Shown here one piece after another: positions 32,701 through 42,390 of a stretch of DNA of 64,000 nt. The notes beneath the pieces are model-generated. The model did no database searches and was not told the DNA's origin. It saw nothing but the letters and a program-made list of their open reading frames with translations. A program made the position numbers and the translations under genes. How positions within the stretch are numbered: position 1 is the stretch's first letter; each line of letters opens with the position of its first letter. Origin of the DNA: Asparagopsis taxiformis (Eukaryota > Rhodophyta > Florideophyceae > Bonnemaisoniales > Bonnemaisoniaceae); the NCBI GenBank assembly GCA_030407315.1, contig JALQPE010001975.1, positions 37,232 to 101,231 on the forward strand, in the 5' to 3' direction.

Positions 32701-34848
32701 GTCGTTCCTAGGTTAGTTCGTAGGCCACGTCGGCTCTAGCATCGTGTTACTTCGTAAACTTCGTCTTGTTTCTTTGCGTAATCGCATGGCTCCGTTGAGC
32801 TTCGTAATTTGTGTTTGGCAGGTCGTCTGCATCGGGGGAGGGGTTAGCGTTAAGCCCCTCCCCACAATTTTTTTGTTGTGGCGTCTACCCCGTCGGGTGT
32901 CGTATGGCTTACGTAGCCCGTGCTTCGAGTTCGCGGCGGCGCGTGCCCGTTGGCAGGTTCGTAACACACGCAACTATTCGGCAAAGCGGCGGCGCGTAGC
33001 GGCGGCTTTTCACTGCGAGTGGTACGTTAACCTCGATCGTAGAGCCCGTTGGCGTGCGTATCATTTAGTAACTAACTTGAAAATCGTTTCCGCCGTCGTT
33101 TCTCGTTCGGATAACCCCGTCGGGTGTCGAATTCCGTTGAGCATTCGAGCTCTTTGGCACGTAGCACGTCGGTGCCAATTTTAATTTGCTCCGATGAGCT
33201 GGGCGAAAATTCGTCGAACGTCAGACCGACTCGCGCGTGAGTTGGCTTAACGTTTCACGCCGTTGCGTGTACGCGGCAGTGCGTCGTGGTGCGTCGCGGT
33301 TCCGTTGACAACGTCTTTGCCGGCGGGCTTGGCTTTTCGTATAGCCGTTAACACCGTTAGCGCCGTCGCGCTTCACGTTCCCGCGGCTTCACGTTAGCCG
33401 GTGGCGCAATCGTTGCGCTAGTCCGCTTCGCGTGGTGGCGTCGTTCGCCGCGGCGTCCGAGGAGCGTTTCGTTAGCTCATCCGTTATGTGGTGCGACGTG
33501 CACCTGGGCATACGTAATGCTCGCCCTCTACGCCGTTGCGTAATTTCGTTTATTCGACTTGCGAACCCGACGGGGACGCGATTGACGAAGTCGTTTCGCG
33601 CGCCCGCGGGTGTTTGAGGCTGTTACGTGAGCCAGCCTTTCGTCGGCTCGTTGCCTTCAGCTGTGCCGTTTACGTTGGCTACCAGCTTGTACGCCGTCGC
33701 GTATTCGTATTTTTGTTCCGTGGGGTCGACCCGTTGAGGTACGTCGTTATCGTTACGACGTCCGCGTACGCGCTCGTATCCTGGCCAACGTGGCCGGTGG
33801 CGCGCGCGCCTTCGAATTCGGACGGGGTCTTAGCTCGTTAGCTTCTCGTTTTGCGACGCGGACGTGCGCGTCTTAGCCTTCGTGACCGTGCGTGGTCTAC
33901 CCGCCTTTCGGGTTTGTTCGTGCGTTTCGACTAGCCGGCGGGCTTTTCGCTTTCGCGCGTCGTTCGTTATGCCCGCGTGGCAGGACACCGTTGTGTCGTT
34001 CCGTGGTTGCCGTACGTGGCTACCGTGTTCGGCGTCGTGCCTCACGATGGCGATACGGTTCGCCGTCCGTCGTCGCGGCCTCGTTGGCTCGTCTTTCGCA
34101 CGCTTTACTTGCGCGCTTCGTGCGATGAGACCCGTTGGTCTAATTCGTCGGCTAACGTATAGCTTCGTTCCGCTTCGTGCGGGAAGTCTCGTAATGAGGC
34201 CGTTGCCATCTTCGTTGGGGACGCGTCCGTCCTACGTCGTTTCTCCGCCTTCCGGCGTCACGTTGCCGTTAGCTCGCGAGCTGTTGGCGTTGACCTCGTT
34301 GGTCGATGCGACTCGTTGTCAGCGGCTGTCCACGGGGACGTACGATGGCTCACGTGACATGCCAAAATTACGAAATTTTCGGGGCACGCGTGTCCCGAGA
34401 TTTGGCCGGATTAGCGCACTGTAATCGGCCCGATTTTTCGTACCGTGCGTCCATGGCCCGCTGGCCCAAGTATAATTTTTCGCGCGAAAAATCTGACGTG
34501 TTGTCCGTCCGTGGCCCGTGGTGTCGTCACCTTTGCCCGTGGGACGGTCAACACTGTCGAGCCAGTCGTGGCTCTTCACATCGTGTGAATCGTCCGCGCG
34601 TGGACTCGTCGTCCAATCTTTCGTTGGCGCTCGTGCCTCCACCAACGTATGGTGTCGAAAACGAAAAGAGCGACGGCTCTAGCACGCATCGCGCCCCCCC
34701 AACGCAAGGGTGGACGTCCCGGCCACTCGTTGTGCCTTCGCTTCTCGTTCGTGCGGCTCGTCGCCTTCGTTTGTTGCATCGTGCAACGTCGCGCACGCGT
34801 GCGCTTAACCCGACGCTCGTGTGCGTTTTCGGGGGCCGTCGTGGCCTT
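32701..34848. other. Long CpG-rich non-coding region between convergent genes
   Basis: About 2.1 kb rich in CGT/ACG triplets with no convincing frame on either strand. It contains a perfect 18-bp palindrome, ATTTTTCGCGCGAAAAAT, at 34475-34492. Its place between the end of pol and the antisense ORF suggests a long 3' untranslated region of gypsy-2. Confidence 0.45.
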
Positions 34849-35982
34849 TCACGTTGTTGCTCGTCGCACGCGTGCGAAGTATCGAGAGACGCTCTCTTCA
34901 GATACGTTCCGGCGGGGCTCCCACGTAGGGGTACGATACCCGACCCACTTCACGAGGAAGTCTAACGTTCCGTCCTCGTTCACGCGGTGGTTTAGTAGGT
35001 CGTCTACTACATACGCCGGACCGTCGCGGTTCTTGTCGAGGTCTGCCTCGGTGGCATCGTATGGCTCCGGCGGGGGCGCGTTCGCCGGCGTTGGCGCGTA
35101 CGCAACGCGGTCCGAGTTGACACGTTCAACTACGTCTCCTCGTTGGATGACGAACGTACGTACGTCGTTACGTAGTACGCGGAACGGTCCCAACGCGTGG
35201 TTGCCGAGCTTCGTGCCCTTCGTGGTCCCGTCCGTCGGGTCGATGAATACGTATTCTCCCGCGCGGATGTTTCGATTCGAGACACGGACTCGTTTGTCGA
35301 AATTTCGTTTATAACGTGCCTGCGCGGCCTTCAGCGTTCGATACGCGTTATCCATCGTTGTGGCGAGCTCACGAACGTAAGTGGCTCGCCCTCCCCCGTC
35401 GGGTAGTTCGCGGTTCGTTACCGACGTGTGTAGCGCCAACGGTGGCGGTGGATTCGTGAGAATCAAATCGAAGGGCGTCGTGCCCGTGCTCGAATGCACA
35501 TGCGTGTTGTACGCAAACGTTAACGCCGATGCGTATCGATCCCAGTCGTTCTGGTTTTCGTTCACGTAATTGCGCAGCATCGCCAGGATCGTCCTGTTGT
35601 AGCGCTCCACCTGCCCGTTCGTTTGGGGGTGGTACGTCGACGTAAAGACGTTCGTTACGCCAATTTCGTTGCAGACGCGCTGGAAAAACTTAGCAGCGAA
35701 CTGCTTTCCGTTATCGCTTATGAGCGTCCGTGGGGGTCCATACGAGAAGACCCACGCGTTGACGAACGCGCTCGCCACGTTGGCGGAATCGATATTTCGT
35801 AGAGGTACGACTCTAGTCAGCTTCGTGAAGCGGTCCGTTATCACGAGAATAAATCGGTTACCACGCGTGGTTTTCGTAAGCGGACCTAGTATGTCGATAC
35901 ATAGGTCTCGCAACGGCTCCGTAGCCGAAATAAACGTAACGGGTTCGTCCGTTTGCGAAGCTTCACGCGGTTCTTCGCACAT
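34849..35982 (-). CDS. gypsy-2 integrase catalytic core with C-terminal chromodomain
   Basis: The frame has the DDE core (CIDILGPL, LISDNGKQFAAKFF, HPQTNGQVERYNRTI) and the GPFRVLRND...VNSDRVAYAP barrel. It ends with a chromodomain around residues 315-370 (YVVDDLLNHRVNEDG, FLVKWVGY, TWEPRRNV). Chromodomains on integrases of chromoviruses direct insertion to methylated-histone chromatin. The HHCC part is read in the preceding frame, so a one-base shift near 35960-35980 joins them. The first 30 codons as drawn are probably out of frame for the real protein. Confidence 0.87.
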   Translation of the reverse strand: MCEEPREASQTDEPVTFISATEPLRDLCIDILGPLTKTTRGNRFILVITDRFTKLTRVVPLRNIDSANVASAFVNAWVFSYGPPRTLISDNGKQFAAKFFQRVCNEIGVTNVFTSTYHPQTNGQVERYNRTILAMLRNYVNENQNDWDRYASALTFAYNTHVHSSTGTTPFDLILTNPPPPLALHTSVTNRELPDGGGRATYVRELATTMDNAYRTLKAAQARYKRNFDKRVRVSNRNIRAGEYVFIDPTDGTTKGTKLGNHALGPFRVLRNDVRTFVIQRGDVVERVNSDRVAYAPTPANAPPPEPYDATEADLDKNRDGPAYVVDDLLNHRVNEDGTLDFLVKWVGYRTPTWEPRRNVSEESVSRYFARVRRATT

Positions 35983-38297
35983 CCAACGCAGTTTCGTACC
36001 GTTGCGTGGATGTCGGCGGCCATCGCGGGCCAGTAGTACGTCCTCCGTAGGGTATAGTACATACGCGTTTGTCCGGGATGTCCAGCGAGGACGTGGTGGT
36101 GCGTTAACTCCAGTAGCCGCGGCCGTAACGAAACCGGCACAACGATTTGTGTACGTTCCTCGTCGTGAGGGTTCCGGCGTCGGAGTAAGCCATCGTGGCC
36201 TTCGAAGAATGCAGCGTCCTGCGTGCCGGACTGTCGTGTCAGTATCGTTTGACAGAACGCGTCCTCGCGTTGAGCTTCGATAAGCTCGTCCCTCGTAATG
36301 GGAAGCTGAACGTCAGCTGGTGGCACGCGTGCCGAATCGTCTTCAGCAGCGCGCTGTTCGTCGAGGAAATCCGGTTCCTCGTCAAGAACGTCATCGAGCG
36401 ACGCGTCGCGGTTGAACTCGCGTTCATCGTGGCTAGCCGTCGTGGCTGGTGTCCGTTCGTCACGAGTCTCGTTCGACGGGTCGTCGTGACCCCTGGCATT
36501 CGTTGCCTTTTTACGTACGGACGTCGTTCGTCCTTGCCCATTTCGTGTGGGTTGTCGACGACTGCGAGTCGTCACGAGGACCGCGTCCCCGTACGATGGT
36601 ACGTCATCGTCGACGGGTCGACCGTCGTCATACGTAGATATCACACGTGATAAAGCGTCAGGTACCTGGTGCACGCGCCCAGGCCTGTACGTAACTTCGA
36701 AATCGAATTCGGCAACGCGTAGCCTCCATCGTAGTAGTCGTCCGGACGCGTCGGTCAACGTCATCAGCCAACGTAAGGCTTCGTGGTCCGTACGTACGGT
36801 GAACCGCTGACCCTCTACGTAGGGTCGGAGCGACGTTATCGCCCAGACGACGGAGTAGCACTCGCGCTCGGTCGCCGAATAACCACGTTCGGTTTCGTTA
36901 AGGGTCTTCGACCAGTACCCAATCGGCACCCATTCGTTGGGCTTACCTTCGTTCTGCTGCTGGAGCAACGTAGCTCCCAGCTGATACGCCGACGCGTCGG
37001 TATCGATCATGAACGGACGTCCCGCCTTCGGAAGGTGCAATACTGGCGGTGACACCAGTATCGTCTTCAACGTTTCGAACGCATTCGTTTGCGCGTCCGT
37101 TGGGTTCGTCCAATCGGGGGAAGCGTCCTTCTTCAACATCGTGTTGAGTGGCCGAGCGATCTCGGCATACGCCTTTACGAAACGGCGGTAAACGTTGGCC
37201 GCGCCCAAAAACGATCGACATTGCGTCTTGTCTCGCGGGAACGTAGCCGTACGAAAGGCTTCCTTGTTCCGTGCTGCGACGTGCAGCTTCCCTGGGGTGA
37301 TCACGTGCCCCAGGTAGTCAACTCGTGGTTGAAAGAACGAGCACTTCGTGAGCTTTAACGTTACTCCCGCTGCGCGTAGCAGGGAAAGCACCTGGTCAAC
37401 GTGACCCAGGTGAGACTCGAGGTCTTTCGAAAAGACGATTACGTCGTCTAAGTAGACAAGGCACGATTGCCAACGTACTCCGGAGAGGATTATGTCCAAC
37501 GTCCGCTGAAACGTAGCGGGGGCATTTCGTAGCCCGAATGGCATTCGCACGTAGCGATACGTTCCCATGAAAGACGTAAACGTTGTCTTATCACGGTCCT
37601 CGGCGGAGACGGGCACTTGCCAGTAACCGGCGTTACAGTCGAGTGTCGTGAAGATGGCGGCGTCGCCCAACGAATCAAGGCAGTCTTCCATACGAGGAAG
37701 CGGGTACGAATCAGCGATCGTTTTCGCGTTCAAACGCCTGTAGTCGACACAGAAACGTAAGGATCCGTCCTTCTTCGGCACCAACACGATTGGTGACGCC
37801 CATTCGCTGGACGCGGGTTCGATAACCCCTTCGTTGAGCATCTTCGTGATCTGCTCCTCGGCTATCGTACGTAGAGCCGGACCCTGACGATAGGGCATTG
37901 AACGTATGGGCCTCGTGCCCGGTTCGAGTTCGATTCGATGCTCCGTAGCATTGATTTCGCCGAGGCGTCCGTTCGTCCACATTGACGAATGTGTGGCTAG
38001 CATCTCGTTGATGCGCTTTCGTAAGTCCTCGTCGTCGAGGTGCGACAAATCGATTGTCGACTGCCAATTCGTGGCGGGGTCGTTCCCCTTTTCGTTGACC
38101 AACGGGTCTGGCGTTTCGTCGCCCAACCCGTTAGCATTCGTTCGTGTCGTCGCGTCGACTAGCGGTAGGTTCAAAACCTTCGCGAGGGCTTCGCCGCCCT
38201 CACGCTTGAGTGGGACGATTCCCAACGGGGAGCGTACCGCATACGAAATCGTCGCGCCCTTCGGCAATTCGCGGTCCTTCTTCGTGAAGTTCGACAC
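35886..38297 (-). CDS. pol: gypsy-2 reverse transcriptase, RNase H and integrase zinc domain
   Basis: The 803-codon frame shows RT blocks FCVDYRRLNAKTIADSYPLP, TTLDCNAGYWQ, MPFGLRNAPATFQR and the catalytic YLDDVIVFS. RNase H follows with FMIDTDASAYQLGATLLQ and YSVVWAITSLRPYVEGQ, then the integrase HHCC region HPGQTRMYYTLRR...CVGCAKNR. It ends in a non-homologous tail after KRTNPLRLFRL, where the integrase core continues one frame over. It is the better-preserved homolog of the broken pol at 250-3396. Confidence 0.9.
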   Translation of the reverse strand: MSNFTKKDRELPKGATISYAVRSPLGIVPLKREGGEALAKVLNLPLVDATTRTNANGLGDETPDPLVNEKGNDPATNWQSTIDLSHLDDEDLRKRINEMLATHSSMWTNGRLGEINATEHRIELEPGTRPIRSMPYRQGPALRTIAEEQITKMLNEGVIEPASSEWASPIVLVPKKDGSLRFCVDYRRLNAKTIADSYPLPRMEDCLDSLGDAAIFTTLDCNAGYWQVPVSAEDRDKTTFTSFMGTYRYVRMPFGLRNAPATFQRTLDIILSGVRWQSCLVYLDDVIVFSKDLESHLGHVDQVLSLLRAAGVTLKLTKCSFFQPRVDYLGHVITPGKLHVAARNKEAFRTATFPRDKTQCRSFLGAANVYRRFVKAYAEIARPLNTMLKKDASPDWTNPTDAQTNAFETLKTILVSPPVLHLPKAGRPFMIDTDASAYQLGATLLQQQNEGKPNEWVPIGYWSKTLNETERGYSATERECYSVVWAITSLRPYVEGQRFTVRTDHEALRWLMTLTDASGRLLRWRLRVAEFDFEVTYRPGRVHQVPDALSRVISTYDDGRPVDDDVPSYGDAVLVTTRSRRQPTRNGQGRTTSVRKKATNARGHDDPSNETRDERTPATTASHDEREFNRDASLDDVLDEEPDFLDEQRAAEDDSARVPPADVQLPITRDELIEAQREDAFCQTILTRQSGTQDAAFFEGHDGLLRRRNPHDEERTQIVVPVSLRPRLLELTHHHVLAGHPGQTRMYYTLRRTYYWPAMAADIHATVRNCVGCAKNRVKLRKRTNPLRLFRLRSRCETYVSTY

Positions 38298-38323
38298 GAT
38301 GATAGAGAACGTCTCTCTCGGTC

Positions 38324-39436
38324 CTACGTCACCACTCCGTTGGCTATGCGTAGCCCATGCCGGAATTGCACCGACGCTTTCGGTTCGAGGAACACGAGTC
38401 CGGTCGCATCCGTCGTCACGTTGACGGTCCGTTGCGACATCGCCGGTACAAGCGTGTACTTCGTCAGGCGAACCGAGAACGTTCGGCTCGGCCTATTCGA
38501 GGCCGCGTTACGCTCGCGGCGTTTCGGGGGCTCCACGTTTGGATTCGTCTCTTCCCCCTCCTCGTACAGAGTCTTCGTATCGCCCTCCGCGATAATGGGT
38601 ATCGTATCCCCCCGGTGGAGGTCGATTGTCTGCGCTCGACAGCGTATAGCATCGACATTCTTCGACATGAACGACGTGCCCATTATAACGGGAACAGCCA
38701 GCGTGTTGGCTACGAAGAATTTTACGCGGAACAGCGAGTTCCCCAGCCTGACGCGAAGCAGGATGGCGCCTTCGATAGGCAAACGTCGCCCGTTGGCGTC
38801 TCCGAGCTTCGGTAGCTCTTTGTCACGTAGACAGCGGTCGACCCAGTCGTAGGGTAGTAAACTTGTTCGTATCAAGTTGTAGCCGCTGCACGTATCCATC
38901 GCGATGGTAATCGCCCTCATCACGTTGAGGTCTAGTCCGATCGTTCCGGACACGATATAATGCTTCGACGCAAGTAGGCACGTATGCCCGTCGAGGACCA
39001 ACGGTTCGGTCCTGACCGGCGCGCGGTCTACGTCTTCGCTAGCGGTTCGTCGCTTCATCGTGTGAGCCCGTATGGCTTCTTTTGCGTCGACACGCTTCGT
39101 ATAAGCCGCGTGCTTGGCTTTCTCGCGCTCGGAAGCGTCGTGCTTCCGGGTAGCGCGTCTCGCTCGTCTGCGAGGCTTCCTCTTCGTGTGAGGTTCGTTT
39201 GTCCCGTCGGACTTCGTTTCTTCCCCCACGTCGGGTGTCGTGTGACTCGAGTTGGCCTTCGCGGCCGTGAGCTTTACGTAACTCTCGTTCATCGGTGAGC
39301 CTGCGGAGGACCAATCATCGACGTCGGTCGTCCCCCTTTTACGTAAGGGTTCAGGCGATGTGGGTGGCTCGTGACCTACATCGCCTGGTCGTTTTCCGGC
39401 GCGGGGCCGTTCGACACGTCGTCGTCGTGAGCCCAC
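38324..39436 (-). CDS. gypsy-2 aspartic protease with unusual active site
   Basis: The 370-codon frame overlaps the end of gag by about 60 bases in another frame. After a Lys/Arg-rich linker it carries ITIAMDTCSGYNLIRTSLLP, aligned with DTGAGPNLIRADLLP in gypsy-1. The catalytic Asp and Thr are kept, but the conserved Gly of the D-[ST]-G triad is Cys. A second block, VPVIMGTSFM, fits the family's ILG strand. It is probably expressed by frameshift from gag. Whether DTC is active cannot be told. Confidence 0.75.
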   Translation of the reverse strand: MGSRRRRVERPRAGKRPGDVGHEPPTSPEPLRKRGTTDVDDWSSAGSPMNESYVKLTAAKANSSHTTPDVGEETKSDGTNEPHTKRKPRRRARRATRKHDASEREKAKHAAYTKRVDAKEAIRAHTMKRRTASEDVDRAPVRTEPLVLDGHTCLLASKHYIVSGTIGLDLNVMRAITIAMDTCSGYNLIRTSLLPYDWVDRCLRDKELPKLGDANGRRLPIEGAILLRVRLGNSLFRVKFFVANTLAVPVIMGTSFMSKNVDAIRCRAQTIDLHRGDTIPIIAEGDTKTLYEEGEETNPNVEPPKRRERNAASNRPSRTFSVRLTKYTLVPAMSQRTVNVTTDATGLVFLEPKASVQFRHGLRIANGVVT

Positions 39437-41172
39437 GAAGCTCGTTCGTCATCGTGACTCGTTTCCACCTCGAGTGGTGTTTCGTCAGCGGAGGTCGTCA
39501 CGTAGACTCCGCTGCGGCCATTACGCTGGCCATTTCGTTCGTTCGCCCACGGGCGGGGGTCACGTCGGTCATTACGAAAGTCGCCGCGGCGCCTGTCGAA
39601 GGGCCTTCCCCCGTCACGATTGGGGTTTCGGAGTATCGTAGGCGGCGTGCCGTACCTCCGCGGGGTCACGTTCCCTCGCTCATCAGGTCGTTCCTGGTGA
39701 CGCTTGGCCATTCGTTGGCGGAAGTACTCAGCCTGACGTGGGTTGCTCTTCACGTGGAAGAGGTAGTACTTGTACGCGAAAAAGATCCGTTGATCTGGCG
39801 TCAGACGCGGACACGTAAACGTCGAGTGGCCATCTTCGCGGCATGACCAACACGACAGCGTCCAGTAATCATTCGGGATTACGGAGTGCGCCAATTGCGT
39901 CTGCTCGCTCGTGAGCTTCGGCACGTCCTCGCATGGACGGTTCAATCGAGCTTCGAGCTCGTCCGGCTTTTCGTTCGCCGTTTTCGTATCGTTGGGCGGC
40001 GGCCCGTTCGTGAAGAGGATCGCCTCCAAGTTCTCGGCAACGTGAGCCGCAGCGAGCGATACGTCGTCATCGTCCCTCGTGGGGATGTTCGGGTTACCAC
40101 CGTGGTAACTGGGCTCGCTAGCCCGTTCATTACGTAAGTACGCGGACTCACCGTAGTCCGCGAACTTACTCGACTCGTGGTCGGAAATAGCCAACGTAGG
40201 CTTCACCGGAAACCGCACTTTCGGTTTCGCGGCTGACGCGAAAGCTGCCGTACGTGCACGGAAGGTCGTTCCTTCGGCCGTCGCCAATCGTCTCACAACG
40301 GTGAGGTCGTTCCTCTCGCGTTCGGGGAGTGACCGGAGTCGTTCCGTCACGGCTGCCCGCGTCGAGGGCAGTAAACCACGTACGTAGTGGTGAACGAGGA
40401 GTCGGTCCGTAAACACGTAGTTACACGCCCGCGTGGCGGTGTCGAGTCTATCAGCGTACTGATTCTCGTCCTCGTTAGGACTCTGCGTGATCATCGTGAC
40501 CTTTTCGTAGGCCTCCTGCAGCACGTCGTCTTGCAGGTATCGTTTGATCAACGCGTTGATCACGTGAGGCCACGAGAACCTCTTCGCCGGATCAGTCGTG
40601 ATCACACCAGTCGTACACTGGGAATCGTAGAACCGTCGGGCGTCCCCTTCGAGGAAGAAGTGCAGCGCACGTACTGCCACTCCCTCGCACACTCCGAGTG
40701 TGCTGAACCCATCACGTATTTGGGCGAGGAATCCGAGTAACGTAATCGGATTCCGGCCGGAGAACGGCTTTAACGTAGGGAAAAGTCCCTCCAGCTCACG
40801 TTTGAGCTTATGTACGCTTTGACTCTCGTTCACGTAGAGATGTTCACGTACATCGTTAAGTCGGTACATACGGTACGACACCACGTTCGCAAATGCGTCG
40901 AGCATTGTCGTATGCTCTGCCAGCGCGTGGCAAACGGGTCCGAGGGCGTTCCCTGGTAGGCGTACCGCGTCGGCACGTTCGTTTTCGTGGACTCGCGTGT
41001 CCGTCGTGCCGAACGTACCCAGCCACGGAATGTACGTCTCACGTGGCGGGGGAGCTCTCGTATCGAGTTGTGCAGCTCGTGCTGCGTCCGCCGACCGCGC
41101 GTGGTCTGGCGTGTCGTTAAAACGTAATTGCCTTCGTGGCGTCTCGTTGGGGTTGGCGATGGCTCGTTGCAC
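39376..41172 (-). CDS. gag: gypsy-2 Gag (capsid and nucleocapsid)
   Basis: The 598-codon frame has a retrotransposon capsid region (FFLEGDARRFYDSQ; LLVHHYVRGLLPSTRAAVTERL) and a CCHC knuckle, CWSCREDGHSTFTC, near residue 450. An Arg/Gly-rich tail (RRGDFRNDRRDPRPW) follows. Similarity with gypsy-1 Gag is plain in the DENQYADRL / DEMTYGTRL block, so the two elements are sister lineages. Its start overlaps the previous ORF by 56 bases in a different frame. Confidence 0.85.
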   Translation of the reverse strand: MQRAIANPNETPRRQLRFNDTPDHARSADAARAAQLDTRAPPPRETYIPWLGTFGTTDTRVHENERADAVRLPGNALGPVCHALAEHTTMLDAFANVVSYRMYRLNDVREHLYVNESQSVHKLKRELEGLFPTLKPFSGRNPITLLGFLAQIRDGFSTLGVCEGVAVRALHFFLEGDARRFYDSQCTTGVITTDPAKRFSWPHVINALIKRYLQDDVLQEAYEKVTMITQSPNEDENQYADRLDTATRACNYVFTDRLLVHHYVRGLLPSTRAAVTERLRSLPERERNDLTVVRRLATAEGTTFRARTAAFASAAKPKVRFPVKPTLAISDHESSKFADYGESAYLRNERASEPSYHGGNPNIPTRDDDDVSLAAAHVAENLEAILFTNGPPPNDTKTANEKPDELEARLNRPCEDVPKLTSEQTQLAHSVIPNDYWTLSCWSCREDGHSTFTCPRLTPDQRIFFAYKYYLFHVKSNPRQAEYFRQRMAKRHQERPDERGNVTPRRYGTPPTILRNPNRDGGRPFDRRRGDFRNDRRDPRPWANERNGQRNGRSGVYVTTSADETPLEVETSHDDERASWAHDDDVSNGPAPENDQAM

Positions 41173-41734
41173 TGTCGCCCCCTTCCGTACGTTGTCGGGG
41201 TCGTCGGACCGGGTGTTGGTGGGTATCCTCCCGGAACGGCCGGGGAGGATTGCGAGTTATAGGCGCGCGAGCCTTCATCGTATTCGGATCGCTTCCGCTC
41301 GGCGGAGCGGAACGTCCGGCGACGATTTCGTTGAATACTACGACAAACGATTCGAGTCTTCCCTCCACGGCGGAGAGGCGGCTTCGTAAATCTTCGTTTT
41401 CCCGTTCGAGGGACGCTGAGCGTTCACGTAACGCACGAGCTTCGCGCTCCGAGACTCCGAGTCTCTGCCTTACGGCTTCGTCGACGGCCGCGTCGCTCGC
41501 CCTTTCGATGTGACCTCGAAGGTCTTCGTACACTACACGTAGTGCCGTGGGAGTCACGTTCCCTTCGTTGAGCTGACCGCGCGTTGCGGGGTCCATACTC
41601 ACGGACTCAAACGGGCTTACAGTACGTGGTAGCTGGCCGATCGCCTCGATATCCGGCGGGATAGATCGATCAGTCGCGAAGATCGCTTCTGCTGACAAGG
41701 CCACGTCGGCTTCGGCGTCCGCTGACGTTGGCAA
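41117..41734 (-). CDS. gypsy-2 5' ORF with coiled coil, N-terminus lost
   Basis: A 205-codon frame with a strong coiled-coil stretch around residues 90-145 (VRQRLGVSEREARALRER; LERENEDLRSRLSAVEGRL). It holds the same place as the coiled-coil ORF ahead of gag in gypsy-1. No ATG starts it (the first usable codon is TTG), and the frame runs into the satellite at 41740, so its true N-terminus has been cut off. Confidence 0.65.
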   Translation of the reverse strand: MPTSADAEADVALSAEAIFATDRSIPPDIEAIGQLPRTVSPFESVSMDPATRGQLNEGNVTPTALRVVYEDLRGHIERASDAAVDEAVRQRLGVSEREARALRERSASLERENEDLRSRLSAVEGRLESFVVVFNEIVAGRSAPPSGSDPNTMKARAPITRNPPRPFREDTHQHPVRRPRQRTEGGDSATSHRQPQRDATKAITF

Positions 41735-41739
41735 CGGTT

Positions 41740-41772
41740 CGTCTGTGTTTTCGGAAGTGGACGCGGACGTCC
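41740..41772 (-). repeat. 33-bp boundary sequence repeated inverted at 63399-63431
   Basis: Read on the minus strand it starts GGACGTCCGCGTCCAC and ends AACACAGACG. It matches 63399-63431 (plus strand) at 31 of 33 positions. It marks the junction between gypsy-2 coding sequence and the satellite. Confidence 0.75.
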
Positions 41773-41864
41773 AGTCTCTCTAGTACGGGTCCTAGTCGGC
41801 CCCGAGATTTACTAGAACAAATGAACGTCCGCGTCCAAAAAAAAATAAAAAATTTTTGGATGCG

Positions 41865-42139
41865 GACGTCCACTTTCTCTAGTACATATGGCGGAATACT
41901 AGGGCCCGACATCCACTTTCTCTAGTACATATGGCGGAATACTAGGACCCGACATCCACTTTCTCTAGTACGTTTGGCGGAATACTAGGGCCCGACATCC
42001 ACTTTCTCTAGTACATATGGCGGAATACTAGGACCCGACATCCACTTTCTCTAGTACGTTTGGCGGAATACTAGGACCCGACGTCCACTTTCTCTAGTAC
42101 ATATGGCGGAATACTAGGACCCGACATCCAGTATACAAT
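41865..42139. repeat. 43-bp tandem satellite, six full copies
   Basis: Six units of exactly 43 bp start at 41865, 41908, 41951, 41994, 42037 and 42080; a seventh begins at 42123 and decays. The unit opens GACATCCACTTTCTCTAGTA, and contains CTAGTA and TACTAG facing each other around ATATGGCGG. Units alternate between ACATATGG and ACGTTTGG variants, which hints at a higher-order 86-bp pattern. Confidence 0.93.
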
Positions 42140-42254
42140 ATATCAGCGAAAACCGGGAGGGAAGAAATTACAGCGGATGGTAAATTCAGGGCCCATATCG
42201 GACCGTATTTTATTCTCTCATTTAGGAAACTGCTCGTATACAATACGTCTCTCT

Positions 42255-42390
42255 AGAATAGGGAATACATATCTGGTCAGAATAGGAAATAAATACCCGG
42301 TTAGAATAGGAAATACGTATCCAGCCAGAATACGGAATATGTATCCAGCCAGAATACGAAATACGTATCCAGCCAGAATACAAAATACCT
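42255..42390. repeat. 24-bp tandem repeat, about 5.5 copies
   Basis: Units start at 42255, 42279, 42303, 42327 and 42351, with the consensus AGAATAGGAAATACGTATCC plus AGCC. Because 24 is divisible by three, one plus-strand frame reads as an eight-residue repeat (RIGNTYPA-like), but no wider gene supports translation. Confidence 0.88.

Larger units (their letters stand above)
34849..41740 (-). mobile_element. Chromodomain Ty3/gypsy retrotransposon (gypsy-2)
   Basis: The minus strand encodes a coiled-coil ORF, gag, protease, RT/RNase H and integrase with a C-terminal chromodomain, each in long overlapping frames and largely intact. The sequence is far richer in CpG than the neighbouring elements, suggesting youth or escape from methylation decay. 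At its 5' side (41740-41772) it runs straight into a GGACGTCC satellite, so the 5' LTR and leader are missing or replaced. The antisense ORF and GC-rich DNA down to about 29.4 kb probably belong to it too. Confidence 0.85.

Noticed and set aside
34649..35314. 221-codon plus-strand ORF opposite the gypsy-2 integrase
   Set aside because: It is the antisense shadow of the integrase frame, low in ordinary protein patterns and without motifs.
42255..42390. CRISPR-like array
   Set aside because: The 24-bp units are contiguous with no unique spacers, there are no cas genes, and the genome is eukaryotic; it is a plain tandem repeat.
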